Shown here in pieces: positions 25,346 to 34,816 of a DNA stretch of 64,000 nucleotides. Position 1 is the stretch's first letter; each line of letters begins with the position of its first letter. The notes below the pieces were generated by a model, which worked only from the letters and a program-made list of their open reading frames with translations, was not told where the DNA came from and made no database searches. The stretch is taken from NCBI RefSeq assembly GCF_001294625.1, contig NZ_CP012677.1, forward strand, positions 310,001-374,000, in the 5' to 3' direction. The position numbers and the translations under genes were made by a program. The DNA comes from Arthrobacter alpinus (GTDB lineage Bacteria > Actinomycetota > Actinomycetes > Actinomycetales > Micrococcaceae).

Positions 25346-26588
25346 GAACTCCTCGCTGCCCCTAGATTCAACGCCGCCGCTGGAGGGTATCCGCATCCTG
25401 GATCTGAGCCGCGCCCTGGCCGGCCCGTACGCCACCGCATTACTGTCCGACCTTGGCGCCACGATCATCAAGACCGAAAGCATCAAGGGTGGTGACTCCA
25501 GCCGGTCTTGGCCCCCCTTTGAGAACGAGCACAGCCTGTACTTTGACTCGACTAACCGCGGCAAGGAGTCCATTGCCATCGACTTCTACAGCCCGGCCGG
25601 GCGGGACTTGTTGTGGCAGTTGGCGATGAGCGCCGACGTCGTGGTGGAGAATTTTCGGCCCGGCGTGTTGGCAACCATGGGCCTTGACCCGGAGGATCTG
25701 CGCGCGTCCAAGCCGGAGATCATCATCGCCTCGGTGAGTGGTTTCGGGGCTACCGGACCACTCTCGCAGGCGCCCGGGTTGGACCAGGTGGCGCAGGGCA
25801 TGAGCGGGCTGATGTCCGTGACCGGTCCCGACGCCGAGAACATGTTCCGGGTGGGGGTGCCCATCGTGGACCTGGTCTCGGGCATCAACACCGCACTTGC
25901 CATTGCGGCCGCGTTGGTGGGCAGGGCTCGCACCGGCGTGGGGATGGAGGTCTCGACGTCGCTGCTGGAAACCAGTCTGGGGTTGGGCGCCTTCCAGGCC
26001 CAAAAGTATTTGAGTACGGGCGAGGTTCCCGTACCGTTGGGCAACACGCACGCGGCGCTGACCCCCTACGGGGTGTTCGCCACCTCGGACATCCCCATCA
26101 TCATCGCGGTGGGCAACGAAAAGCAGTGGCGCAAGTTGGGCACCCTGCTGGGTGCCCCGGAGCTGGCGGAGCGCCCTAAATACGCAACAGGCAAGTTGCG
26201 CCACGCCAACGAGGCCGCGCTGAAGGTTGAGCTGGAGGAGTTGCTGGTCCACCGCACCGCCAACGAATGGCTGCCCATGCTGCGCGCCGCCGCCATTCCG
26301 GCCGGACCCATCTACAACTATGAGCAGGCGTTTGCCGATGACCAGGTAAAGGCGCTGGGCATGGTGGAAACCGTGCACCGCGCCGACGGCTCCGAATTGC
26401 CGCTGGTGCGTGGCCCCATCTCTGTCAACAGGGTGGCGCCGCGTATCCGCAAGGCCCCGCCGTCGTTGGGGGAGGACACCCTTGCCGTCCTGGCTGGGTT
26501 GTCGCTGACGGAGGACCAGATCGCCGGACTGGTGGAGGCGGGTATCGTGCTGGCTGCGCCATCGGTGCAGCCGGGGCTCGTGCCATGA
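25338..26588 (+). CDS. CaiB/BaiF family III CoA-transferase
   Basis: A 416-residue class III CoA-transferase. The N-terminus, LEGIRILDLSRALAGPYATALLSDLGATIIKTE, is the family hallmark, and the predicted catalytic aspartate is in APGLDQVAQGMSGLMSVTG. The family moves CoA between carboxylic acids without an acyl-phosphate. It would activate the acid made by the aldehyde dehydrogenase. ATG 25338 overlaps the upstream TGA. The gene overlaps the crotonase start by four bases (ATGA). Confidence 0.85.
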   Translation: MGENSSLPLDSTPPLEGIRILDLSRALAGPYATALLSDLGATIIKTESIKGGDSSRSWPPFENEHSLYFDSTNRGKESIAIDFYSPAGRDLLWQLAMSADVVVENFRPGVLATMGLDPEDLRASKPEIIIASVSGFGATGPLSQAPGLDQVAQGMSGLMSVTGPDAENMFRVGVPIVDLVSGINTALAIAAALVGRARTGVGMEVSTSLLETSLGLGAFQAQKYLSTGEVPVPLGNTHAALTPYGVFATSDIPIIIAVGNEKQWRKLGTLLGAPELAERPKYATGKLRHANEAALKVELEELLVHRTANEWLPMLRAAAIPAGPIYNYEQAFADDQVKALGMVETVHRADGSELPLVRGPISVNRVAPRIRKAPPSLGEDTLAVLAGLSLTEDQIAGLVEAGIVLAAPSVQPGLVP

Positions 26589-27430
26589 GCGCAGTAGCTG
26601 TTCAGGAAGTGATAATTCAGGCAGGGGAGAGGGCAGGCATGCTGCGCATTGAACAGGCCGGACCGGTGGCCACACTCATCATGGACAACCCGGGCATGCG
26701 CAACGCCATTACCCAGGACATGTGGCAGCAGTTCGAGGACCTGCTGGCGCAACTCGATGCCGACGACACTGTCAAAGTGGTGGTGGTGCGCGGGGCTGGA
26801 TCCCACTTTTCGGCGGGCGCGGACATCGCCTCGGTCCAGAAGATCCTGCACGACCCGGCCACCGGACAAAGCGACGGCGGTGACATCACCGTCGCGGAGA
26901 GTGCCATAGCCCGGTTCCGCAAGCCCACCATCGCCGCCATCGACGGCTACTGCGTGGGCGGCGGCTGGCAGATCGCCGGCGCCTGCGACATCCGCCTGGC
27001 CTCCGAGCGGGCCGTGTACGGTATCACCCCGGCCAAGATCGGCATCGTGTATCCGCTGTCCGGGATCAAGCGCCTGGTGCAGCTGGCGGGCCCGGCCACC
27101 GCAAAGTACCTGCTGATTAGCGGCGACTTCGTCAACGCCCAAGAGGCGCTGCGGCTTGGCCTGGCCACGAAGGTGATCGCACTGGACAGCTTCTGGAATG
27201 ACGTTGAGGCTTTTGCGCTGCACCTTTCGGCGCGCTCGCAGTTCTCCGCTCAAGGGCACAAAGCGCTCATTAATGCCATGAGTGCCGGGGCCGGCGACGC
27301 CTCGGTGGATGGGCTCAGCGCCTACTGGCAGGGACAGATGGCGGTCAGCGAGGACGCGGCCATCGGCGTTGCCGCCTTCCTGGCCAAGGAGACGCCCCAC
27401 TTCACCTGGTTGCGACCGCACGAGGACTGA
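26585..27430 (+). CDS. enoyl-CoA hydratase/isomerase-family protein lacking both catalytic Glu
   Basis: A 281-residue crotonase-fold protein. The oxyanion-hole segment HFSAGADIASVQ and AAIDGYCVGGGWQIAGACDIRLAS are clear. At the two catalytic glutamate positions of classical hydratases (GGGCE and QPE in rat crotonase) this protein has GGGWQ and TPAKIG. So hydration by the standard mechanism is unlikely; other crotonase-fold reactions (decarboxylation, hydrolysis, isomerisation) or a divergent hydratase remain possible. Start ATG 26585 overlaps the previous gene; an internal ATG at 26639 gives a more typical N-terminus. Last gene of the operon. Confidence 0.8.
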   Translation: MSAVAVQEVIIQAGERAGMLRIEQAGPVATLIMDNPGMRNAITQDMWQQFEDLLAQLDADDTVKVVVVRGAGSHFSAGADIASVQKILHDPATGQSDGGDITVAESAIARFRKPTIAAIDGYCVGGGWQIAGACDIRLASERAVYGITPAKIGIVYPLSGIKRLVQLAGPATAKYLLISGDFVNAQEALRLGLATKVIALDSFWNDVEAFALHLSARSQFSAQGHKALINAMSAGAGDASVDGLSAYWQGQMAVSEDAAIGVAAFLAKETPHFTWLRPHED

Positions 27431-27975
27431 ACCGGGGCGCGTCACAAGCGCAGTGTCCTTTTCAGTACTCGGCTGCACATCCCTGATACGTCCGTAGTGG
27501 CAATCTCCTGTCGACGCCCTGGACACGGTCACCTGGCAGGCACCGGAACACTGTCCATGCGAAGCCTCAAGGCCTTCAGACGACGTTCAACAGCACCTTC
27601 CGTCGACCGCACCAACGCCATCGACCTGAACTGTACTGGGGGAAAGGGAGTGAAACTGATCAACGCGCTGCGCAAGTCACCGACACCATGTCATCTGTAA
27701 CCACCTAGCAGCACAATCCACGCAGGCGCGAGATGCCGGTCATACCACCGAGAGCTGAGCCCGGTGACGCAGAGGAAAGTCCCAAAACAGTGCGTGGGGC
27801 CTCGTCGCAAGCATCGGGGAGCCCATCCTCTCGAGGACCCCGAGCGTTTGGCCGACGCCATGGCAGCCGGTGGCGCGGTCCGTCCTGGCGCGGTCCGTCC
27901 TGGAGCAGATGCTCAGCCCGCGACCGACGACGTGAACGCAGTGGAGAGCAGCACCAGACAAACGGCCACAACAGT
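27431..27975. other. gene-poor stretch
   Basis: No frame here reads like a recognisable protein. The only structure seen is a 15-base tandem duplication near 27874-27903 (unit GCGCGGTCCGTCCTG, two copies). It may contain remnants too degraded to identify. Confidence 0.4.
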
Positions 27976-28951
27976 ATGGAAGAAGCTCTCCGGCGGGTTG
28001 ATTGCCGACCCCGGATTGCATGGGAAGTCCAAGTCATGGAATTCTCCTGCCGCTGGATAAGCTCGGAGAACTTGAAATCAACATGCATTCGGAGCAGTTG
28101 CGCCAAGAAGGCAGCTGGGACTACCTGGTGTATCTGACTTCCCTGCCGAAGTATGAGAATGACGAGCCGTTGATATCCAGCCTCAACATCACCAAGCTCT
28201 CGGCCGTGATCGTTTTGACCGCCTTGGGCATCGTGCGCAAGAAGCGCCTGCAGCGGGCCATGGAACAGGCGTTGTCCAAACTGCACGGAGTGGATGATCC
28301 TTTCCTTGATGAAAAAGGCCATGTGTCGATGGTGATCAAACCGCTCGCGTTAGAACCTAGGGTTGATGCGGTCGAGGCCAAGGAAAACTCCACAGAGACC
28401 GCCAAGAGCCTCAGGGGATGGATCTTGGTGCTCATTGGCATGGTGCGAAGCAACCGGCCCTGTCCACCGCGGCCTTCGGTGTTTTCTACACCAGCATCTG
28501 GAGCATGGCAGACTACTTGCCGACCCGCCGTTTGATGCTCATCAGCCAGCTCTCAATCATGGTCATGGGAACCTGGCTCGTGGCGCACAACGGACTGTGG
28601 GAGCGACCGCGCGGATCCAAGCATGTGAAAAATGCGTGTGATGTAGAACCTAGCCACGCTGATAACCATCGTGATCGCGATACTCATCATGTATCTGGCA
28701 CTTTTAGCCGTCATTTTGACCGGGGCGCTGATCATCATCGACCCGGTGTTCCTCTCACTGCAGATTGAAGGCGAAATCGGTTTTCGCGAATACGTGAACC
28801 TCTCCTGACTCTCGGCATCCCGGGGCACTATGGCCGGGGCAGTGGGATCAAGTTTCGACAATGAGGAATCCGTGCGGAAGGCGACCTTCAGCCGCCGGGA
28901 CTATGAGCGCCGGCAGATCCGCCTAGAGAAGGAAGCAAACGAGAAGCAATG
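27976..28951 (+). pseudogene. actinobacterial membrane protein pseudogene (frameshifts plus nonsense)
   Basis: Several frames join into one protein of a family often mislabelled 5,10-methylene-tetrahydrofolate dehydrogenase. From ATG 27976 it reads EALRRVDCRPRIAWEVQV. After a shift near 28045 comes LLPLDKLGELEINMHSEQLR followed by LPKYENDEPLISSLNITKLS. After another near 28430 come AAFGVFYTSIWSMADYLPTR and LVAHNGLWERP. Near 28655 a third shift gives a membrane segment (MYLALLAVILTGALIIIDPV). TGA at about 28806 interrupts NLS*LSASRGTMAGAVGSSF, and the frame then continues with DNEESVRKATFSRRDYERRQ to the final TGA at 28951. Function is unknown even for intact members. Confidence 0.6.
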
Positions 28952-29371
28952 AAAGTGCGACAGGACCATGCAGTTTCGGAGCGCCGAGGCCCATCAATCC
29001 TGCCTCGTTTTACCGGAGGTCCAGACAGCCATAGGCGCCGCACGGCCGCTGCTGTCCGGCGCTCCTGGCGGATTTCTCTTCAACGTTCTCGGATCCCCAC
29101 TTAGCGACTGAACCGCGGTCCTCCGCGTGCGCGCTCCCTGACCCGCTGTCGGAACTCCTCGGGCATCCCGTACGACGTTCCGCTTGCGGACGCATCTACT
29201 CGACGCCGTGTGTATAGTGCCACGTCAACTTCTCTCCTAGGCTCAATCCCAGCGTCTTTCGGATCGTCGTCCGAAGGGGTGGCATGTGGGTGCCCCCACT
29301 GACGGGCAGCATGGTTGCGTCGTAGGCCTCACCTGCAAGGGTGCCGAAGAACGTGGCGGATTGGGCCAACG
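28952..29371. other. non-coding stretch
   Basis: No convincing gene. A small dyad, TTCGGA-TCGTCG-TCCGAA (about 29258-29275), could form a hairpin. The rest shows no coding signature that I can support. Confidence 0.4.
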
Positions 29372-30019
29372 TCAGGAAAGTGAGCGGTGCATGAGGGTTG
29401 CTGCGCCTGGCCCAATCAGTTCATTGACGGCTACGGGCCGTCCTGATACGGAGAGTAGAAGGGCAATCATGGGGCCCCGGACCTCGTGGCCGGACCCATG
29501 TTCGAAGGCGCCGTCAGAGGCGATAAATCGCAACCCCTCTGCGTATTCTTTGCCGCCGCCGATCTTGACGGAAGTTCTCAGCTGGTAGTCCAGCGCGGTT
29601 GCTACGTGAGCCGGGGAATAGTCCCGCCTGATCGCAACGGCGCGGCGGATGTCCTCTCCGTGCACGAAGGCTTCGACCAGCCGAGTTGCCAGCGGCGCCG
29701 GGGGGCCTGATGTCCGGGTCGACACGGCACAAAACTCAGCCAGTGTAAGACGGGGATCGTGGGCGCGTTCTCGGGTGACCCCCGTGGCATTGTCGCGATC
29801 GAAGTTGAAGCCGGCAGCCATCATGCGTCGGGCAAAGCCCAATCGGGTTGTCTTCGCAGTATCAACGAGGTGAGCGAGCACGTCATGTACATTCCAGCCG
29901 ACGCACAATGAGGGCGTCTGCCACTGCGCCTCCTCGAGGAGCTCTAGGTCATGGATAAGGGCACGACGTTCGTCGTGCACCACTGGCCAGATGATGGAGC
30001 CCTGCCTCGACGTCATCAC
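29372..30019 (-). CDS. mycothiol-dependent maleylpyruvate isomerase-family protein
   Basis: A 215-residue member of the DinB-like mycothiol-dependent enzyme group (TIGR03083 type). The N-terminal helix contains RALIHDLELLEEAQWQTPSLC VGWNVHDVLAHLVDTAKTTR: the xGWxVHDVLAHL motif with its metal-ligand histidine is the family signature. A second conserved histidine is in EAFVHGEDIRRAV. Such proteins bind a divalent metal and use mycothiol for isomerisation or conjugation; the physiological substrate is unknown. The gene stands alone, divergent from the TetR gene about 300 bases away. Mycothiol use fits an actinobacterial host. Confidence 0.8.
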   Translation of the reverse strand: MMTSRQGSIIWPVVHDERRALIHDLELLEEAQWQTPSLCVGWNVHDVLAHLVDTAKTTRLGFARRMMAAGFNFDRDNATGVTRERAHDPRLTLAEFCAVSTRTSGPPAPLATRLVEAFVHGEDIRRAVAIRRDYSPAHVATALDYQLRTSVKIGGGKEYAEGLRFIASDGAFEHGSGHEVRGPMIALLLSVSGRPVAVNELIGPGAATLMHRSLS

Positions 30020-30274
30020 ACTAATAAATCAGTAGCAAGCACTTCGGTGCAAGTAGCAGCCTTGCTTGGGCCCTGCACCAAGTCTCGATAGCAGGAAACC
30101 CCTTGACGCTGCGATTGATGCCGTTTCACCGATTGCTTCATTGAATCGTCCCGAAAGAGGTACGACTACTGGGCACGACAAAACGCGAGTATTCATAATC
30201 AGTCGAAGTGGGATGTGCTTCTCAGGTGTAGCAGGCATGCCCCGTGTGAGGGAAAACATGCACCGATACAAATT

Positions 30275-30310
30275 TTGCACTTGTGCAAGAAGTGCGCTGG
30301 TGCATAAACT
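30275..30310 (+). promoter_or_regulatory. TetR operator palindrome within a leaderless promoter
   Basis: TTGCAC-TT-GTGCAA (30275-30288) is a perfect dyad with a two-base centre. TTGTGC (30281-30286) and TAAACT (30305-30310) with 18 bases between could be -35 and -10. Transcription would then start at about 30317, the ATG itself, and no Shine-Dalgarno sequence precedes it. Self-repression by the adjacent TetR protein is inferred. Confidence 0.5.
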
Positions 30311-30316
30311 GTAGTC

Positions 30317-30940
30317 ATGCAAAAAAAACCTGTGCCCCTGCGCGAGCGGAACCGGCTGGATACGTGGGCGTTGATCCACAACGCGGCGTCGTCCCTGGCG
30401 CTCGAAGGAGGATTGACCCATGCGACGGTGGAAGCCATCGCCGAATCCGCCGGAGTCTCCAAGCGAACGTTCTTCAACTACTTCCCCACGAAGGAAGACG
30501 CCGTGCTGGGCATCCAGGCGCCCACTCTCACCGCGGACGCGGAAAACGCGTTCCGGACCAGTGAGAGTCCGGACCTGTTCGGACGCACGGTTCACCTGAT
30601 GGTGGCCGTGATCCGCACCATGTTCCCGGCTGAATCCTTCACCTCGCAGCGCAGGGAGCTGTCAAAGCAGTTCCCGGAGCTGCGCAAGCGGATGGTGGAA
30701 CATGTCGGTGCCGCCGAGCAGCTCGTGGAGTCAGTGCTGATGGAGCGCTATAACGACCACGACGCGTTCCGTGCGGGGCTGCCCGGCGGCCGAGACAGCG
30801 CCGCGGCGCTGCTCATGCTGGCCGGCACGGTCACGCGCTTCACCTATAAGCGTGATCCAGGTGCAGCGTTCTCCGACGGGGCAGGGGCAGTCGATGAAGC
30901 CATTGAAATCTTTAGAGAGGTAATACAAGCAACCTTATGA
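30317..30940 (+). CDS. TetR-family regulator of the efflux pump
   Basis: A 207-residue TetR protein. The helix-turn-helix is ATVEAIAESAGVSKRTFFNYFPTKEDAVLG, close to the family consensus, and the remaining residues form the ligand-binding helices. The start at ATG 30317 lacks a ribosome binding site, which fits a leaderless transcript. The stop overlaps the start of the DHA2 transporter (ATGA), so regulator and pump are one transcriptional and translational unit. It probably senses a drug or metabolite exported by the pump. Confidence 0.88.
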   Translation: MQKKPVPLRERNRLDTWALIHNAASSLALEGGLTHATVEAIAESAGVSKRTFFNYFPTKEDAVLGIQAPTLTADAENAFRTSESPDLFGRTVHLMVAVIRTMFPAESFTSQRRELSKQFPELRKRMVEHVGAAEQLVESVLMERYNDHDAFRAGLPGGRDSAAALLMLAGTVTRFTYKRDPGAAFSDGAGAVDEAIEIFREVIQATL

Positions 30941-32577
30941 GTACCCCAACACCAGCTATTGCGCCGGCCGACCCCGGCGCCAAGCGCAAAATCGTCTTAC
31001 TTTTCACCGGCTTGATGGTCACGATGCTTTTGGCGTCGCTGAACCAGACCGTCCTCTCCAGTGCGCTGCCCACCATTGTGGGCGAGCTCGACGGTGTCGA
31101 GCACATGGCCTGGATCATCACGGCTTTCATCCTGGCCTCCACCATCATGATGCCGGTATATGGGAAGTTGGGTGACCTGCTGGGCCGCAAGCCCATGCTC
31201 TTGACCGCCATCATCCTCTTCACCGTGGGCTCCATCATCGGCGCCCTGGCCCCTGACATGAGCACCCTGATCGTGGCCCGCGTCATTCAGGGACTGGGAG
31301 GCGGCGGTCTGATGATTCTCTCGCAGGCCACCATCGCCGATGTCGTCCCTGCCCGTGAGCGTGGCAAATACATGGGCATCATGGGTGGGGTGTTTGCGTT
31401 CTCCTCCGTGGCCGGACCGCTGATCGGTGGAGGGTTGACAGAGGGTCCTGGCTGGCGCTGGACGTTCTGGATGAACGTGCCGTTGGCCGCGCTGGCCATC
31501 TTGGCCACCATCTTCTTGCTTCACGTGCCGCGCAAGACTTTCGATGTGCGCCCCAAGATCGACTACCTCGGCATGATGCTGATTGCTCTGGCCACCACGG
31601 CACTAGTTTTGGTGGGTACCTGGGGCGGCTCCGAATTCGCCTGGAATTCCCCGGAAATCCTGGGGTTGATCTTCGCCGCAGTGGTCACTGGTGTTTTGTT
31701 TGTCGTCGTGGAAAACCGTGCCGCCGAGCCCGTCATGCCCATGATGCTGTTCAAAAACCGCAACTTCAACCTGACAACCATCGCCGGGCTGCTGACAGGC
31801 ATCGCCATGTTTGGTGCCATCGGTTACATGCCCACCTACATGCAGATGGCCACCGGCTACTCCGCCACCCAGGCGGGCCTGCTGATGATCCCCATGATGG
31901 CGTGCATGCTAGTTGTTTCGGTGATTGTTGGCCGACGCGTTTCCACCACCGGACGGTACAAGGTTTCCCCCATTGTGGGCTCAGTGATCCTGGCCGCATC
32001 GTTGATGCTCCTGTCCACCATTCACGCCGATTCGCCGATCTACCTGATCTGCATCTACTTAGGCCTCATGGGCATCGGCTTGGGTGCTAGCATGCAGATC
32101 CTGACGCTGGTGGCGCAAAACTCCTTCCCCATGAAGTTTGTGGGCACGGCCACCGCCGGCCAAAACTACTTCCGGCAGGTAGGCGCCACTTTGGGTTCCG
32201 CCGTCGTCGGCGCCATGTTCGCCAACCGGCTCAAGGAACTCATCGTGGAGAAAATGCCGGCCGGATCCGGTTCAGGGAGCGGGAACTCCTTCACGCCAAC
32301 CCTGGTCAATGCCATGCCGGCCCCCATCAGGACGGCCGTGATCGAGTCCTACAACGAAGCGCTGATCCCGCTGTTCCTCTTGATGGTTCCGCTGGCCCTG
32401 CTGGCCGCCGCTGTGCTGTGCTTCGTCAAGGAAGTGCCGTTGGAGACCAAGCTGGACCGCGACTCCACGGTGGATATCGGCAATGCCTCCATCGAGGAAT
32501 TTGAGCAGGCCATGGTGGGGAACGACGCCGGCCACCAGGATAAGCGCGAATCGTCGGTTACTCCGGCGGGGAAGTAG
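30937..32577 (+). CDS. DHA2-family multidrug MFS transporter
   Basis: A 546-residue transporter with about fourteen membrane segments, the DHA2 (EmrB/QacA) topology. Conserved parts include LNQTVLSSALPTIVGELDG in segment 1, the loop motif GKLGDLLGRKP, and motif C GPLIGGGL. It exports drugs by proton antiport in characterised relatives; the substrate here is unknown. It is coupled to the TetR gene and ends before a 17-bp terminator stem. Confidence 0.88.
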   Translation: MSTPTPAIAPADPGAKRKIVLLFTGLMVTMLLASLNQTVLSSALPTIVGELDGVEHMAWIITAFILASTIMMPVYGKLGDLLGRKPMLLTAIILFTVGSIIGALAPDMSTLIVARVIQGLGGGGLMILSQATIADVVPARERGKYMGIMGGVFAFSSVAGPLIGGGLTEGPGWRWTFWMNVPLAALAILATIFLLHVPRKTFDVRPKIDYLGMMLIALATTALVLVGTWGGSEFAWNSPEILGLIFAAVVTGVLFVVVENRAAEPVMPMMLFKNRNFNLTTIAGLLTGIAMFGAIGYMPTYMQMATGYSATQAGLLMIPMMACMLVVSVIVGRRVSTTGRYKVSPIVGSVILAASLMLLSTIHADSPIYLICIYLGLMGIGLGASMQILTLVAQNSFPMKFVGTATAGQNYFRQVGATLGSAVVGAMFANRLKELIVEKMPAGSGSGSGNSFTPTLVNAMPAPIRTAVIESYNEALIPLFLLMVPLALLAAAVLCFVKEVPLETKLDRDSTVDIGNASIEEFEQAMVGNDAGHQDKRESSVTPAGK

Positions 32578-32593
32578 GCGACGCCAAAGCCAC

Positions 32594-32651
32594 ACGCTGA
32601 CGCGGTGGTGACCAAGAATCAACAGATTCGTGGGCACCACCGCGTCAGCGT
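32594..32651. terminator. 17-bp perfect stem between convergent genes
   Basis: ACGCTGACGCGGTGGTG (32594-32610) and its exact reverse complement (32635-32651) flank a 24-base loop. A TTT follows on the plus strand. It separates the efflux gene from the convergent ABC ATPase. Confidence 0.65.
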
Positions 32652-32654
32652 CGT

Positions 32655-33344
32655 TTAAGCCCGTACTTTTGGTGTGTCCTCGGTGATCTTGCCCCGGGAC
32701 ACGCGGAACTTTCGGTCCGTTTGGCCAGCCAGGGCCTGGTCATGGGTGACCACCAGGATGGCGGTTTCCTTCTCGTGGGCCAGCTGGTGCAACAGTTTGA
32801 TGATCATCTCCCCGGTCTCGTCGTCCAAGGTGCCTGTGGGTTCATCGGCCAGGATCAAATTGGGGTTGTTGGCCAGCGCCCGGGCAAGGGCGACACGCTG
32901 CTGCAGGCCACCAGAGAGACGGTTGGCTTTGCGCTGGTGCATTTCCTCGGTCAGGCCCACCTGGTTGAGTCGTTCGTCGGCGCGTTCGCTGCGCTTGGCA
33001 TGTGAGACGCCGGCGAACTCCATGGGAAGCATGACGCCTTCTTGGGCCGAGAGATTGGGGATCAAATCGTACGCCTGAAACACAAAGCCAATGTCGTCCC
33101 TGCGGTATGCGGTGAGTTTACCGTCGGGCAGTTTGGAGATGTTCACCCCGTCCACAATGACATCTCCGGAGGTGGCTTTGTCCAGGGCTCCCAGAAGGGA
33201 GAGCAGGGTGCTTTTGCCGCCGCCGCTCTTGCCAAGGATCGCGGCAAACGTTCCTTGCTCGATGGCGAAACTTACCCCGTTGACGGGTCTGATGGTCTGA
33301 TCGCCAGACTTGAATGACTTGACGACGTCGGTAACACTCAGCAT
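32655..33344 (-). CDS. ABC transporter ATP-binding protein (MacB/LolD type)
   Basis: A 229-residue ATPase: Walker A GKSGGGKST, Q-loop FVFQAYDLIP, signature LSGGLQQRVALARAL, Walker B LILADEPTGTLD and the switch histidine in VVTHDQ. The sequence groups with LolD/MacB-type ATPases that pair with FtsX-like permeases. Its only adjacent permease (33348-34657) is broken, and the gene starts three bases after that permease's end. So the ATPase looks intact but probably lacks its partner. Confidence 0.87.
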   Translation of the reverse strand: MLSVTDVVKSFKSGDQTIRPVNGVSFAIEQGTFAAILGKSGGGKSTLLSLLGALDKATSGDVIVDGVNISKLPDGKLTAYRRDDIGFVFQAYDLIPNLSAQEGVMLPMEFAGVSHAKRSERADERLNQVGLTEEMHQRKANRLSGGLQQRVALARALANNPNLILADEPTGTLDDETGEMIIKLLHQLAHEKETAILVVTHDQALAGQTDRKFRVSRGKITEDTPKVRA

Positions 33345-33347
33345 CGC

Positions 33348-34657
33348 TTATTCTCCTCGCAGGACTTCGATGGGGCGGACCTTTGCTGTCAGCAGGGCGG
33401 GGATGAGTGCGCCAATGGCGGCGATGAGCAAGATCCCCACAATGCCAAGGACCAGGGTTTGCGAGCCGACTGAGGTGCTGATGGTGCCGATCAGCTGGTC
33501 GGCGCCGGCCAGTGCGCCACGAGTGCGGGTAAAGCCGCCGCCTGCCCCGCCTGCCGCGCCTGCGGCTTCACCGGCTTCACCGGCTTCACCGGCTTCACCG
33601 GCTCCGCCGAAACCGCCCCCACCAGTACGGGTGGCGGTGGCCCCGGAGGAGGTGTTTGCGGCAACCAGGGCGCTGACAATCGGGTTGCTGCTGAAGGCCG
33701 CCACCACGGCACCCACCACCGTGCCTAGAACCACCAGGACCATGGCTTCAAGACACCAATTTCGTGGCGGCGTTCACGGACCACCATGATCATGATCAGC
33801 AGGATAATCAGGCCGGCCGTTATCAGGGAGGCGATGAGGGGGATGCTTTGTACGCTCCCTAGGGAGCTGATGGCGGACTGCAGATTTGCCGAACCCGAAG
33901 TAGCGTCCACACTGCTGGCTCCGAGTGCTGCGGTCAGTGCAGTTTGGGTGCTTGCGATGTTGTCGATGCTGTCGACCACAACGGTGAAGCTGCTGAGCTG
34001 GCCGGCTTGGTTGGTCAGGGTATGCGTGGCCGCCAGCGGCAAATAGATGCCGTAGTTATTGAAGGCGTCACCGGCGTCGAAGATGCCGGAGACCGTCATG
34101 GCAGGGTCCTGCACGGTAAACGTTGAGCCCACCGTGAGGTTGTTCTTGGTTGCCAAGGGACTGCCCGCCAAAGCCTGGGTGGAGGCGTCTGCAAAGTCCG
34201 TCAGCGCCGTCCCGCTGGTGAGATTGATGGCCGTTCCGGTGGCGGTGGTGGAGGCGGAAACACCAGTAGCCTGAATCGGAATGCTAAAGGTTGGGGTGGT
34301 GGTTGAATCGCGGTGCTTCCTGAGCTGCTGGAGCCGCCGTTGCTGTTGTTTCGTTACCCCAGGGTTCCCGGGGGGGCCACTACGGATTCAAGACTGGTGG
34401 TGCCGCTGGCACCAAATCCGCCGTCTGGTCCGCCCCGTGCGGGTTGCCGCCACCCAAACCGCCACGTGAGCCTGCCGGGTTGACGGTGAGGTTGTTTCCC
34501 ACGAAGCCTTAAGTGAGTCGACCTTGCTGCCGACCGCCTGGTTGGACACCAACATGGCCAGGGCTCGGCCAATGGCCACCGCCAAAATGACCGCGACGGC
34601 GCCGCTACGCACCTTATTGCGAAACGCGTTGCCCACGCTTCGGGAAACCACACCCAT
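33348..34657 (-). pseudogene. FtsX-like ABC permease pseudogene, several frameshifts
   Basis: From ATG 34657 the gene reads MGVVSRSVGNAFRNKVRSGA, a first membrane helix and KVDSLKAS. It shifts near 34505 into VGNNLTVNPAGSRGGLGGG, which meets a TAG near 34385. Further shifts lie near 34300 (from GSSSSGSTAI to SIPIQATGVSASTTATGTAI) and near 33740, inside the conserved RERRHEIGVLKA(I/M)G segment. The C-terminal part (33348-33743) has the last two helices and VRPIEVLRGE. This is the MacB-type permease layout with a large extracytoplasmic domain. Four lesions make a functional product very unlikely. Confidence 0.8.
33563..33604. repeat. 9-bp tandem repeat in the permease remnant
   Basis: CGGCTTCAC is repeated four times exactly from 33563 to 33598, followed by a diverged copy. 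On the minus strand it encodes GEA repeats in the loop between the last membrane helices. The unit keeps frame, so copy-number change would alter loop length only. Confidence 0.8.
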
Positions 34658-34816
34658 GACCTGTTCCTGCCATTTTGGCCGCCCTCGCGGCGGCCGTTGC
34701 CTCCAAGTTCTGCGCGCTGGTGTGGCGTCTACAAGGTGCGGGCTGTGAGTGGGCTGTGAGATGGTTGGCCGGTAGACTGGGGGAAGCGAATACATGCCGA
34801 CGTAATTGAGGGTCTC

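Noticed and set aside
27705..28322. Minus-strand frames of 205 and 93 codons
   Set aside because: They overlap the recognisable membrane-protein pseudogene on the plus strand and have shadow-frame composition.
33563..33604. CGGCTTCAC tandem repeat considered as a CRISPR-like or regulatory array
   Set aside because: Units are nine bases and contiguous without spacers, in frame inside a coding remnant, so it is a simple coding repeat.
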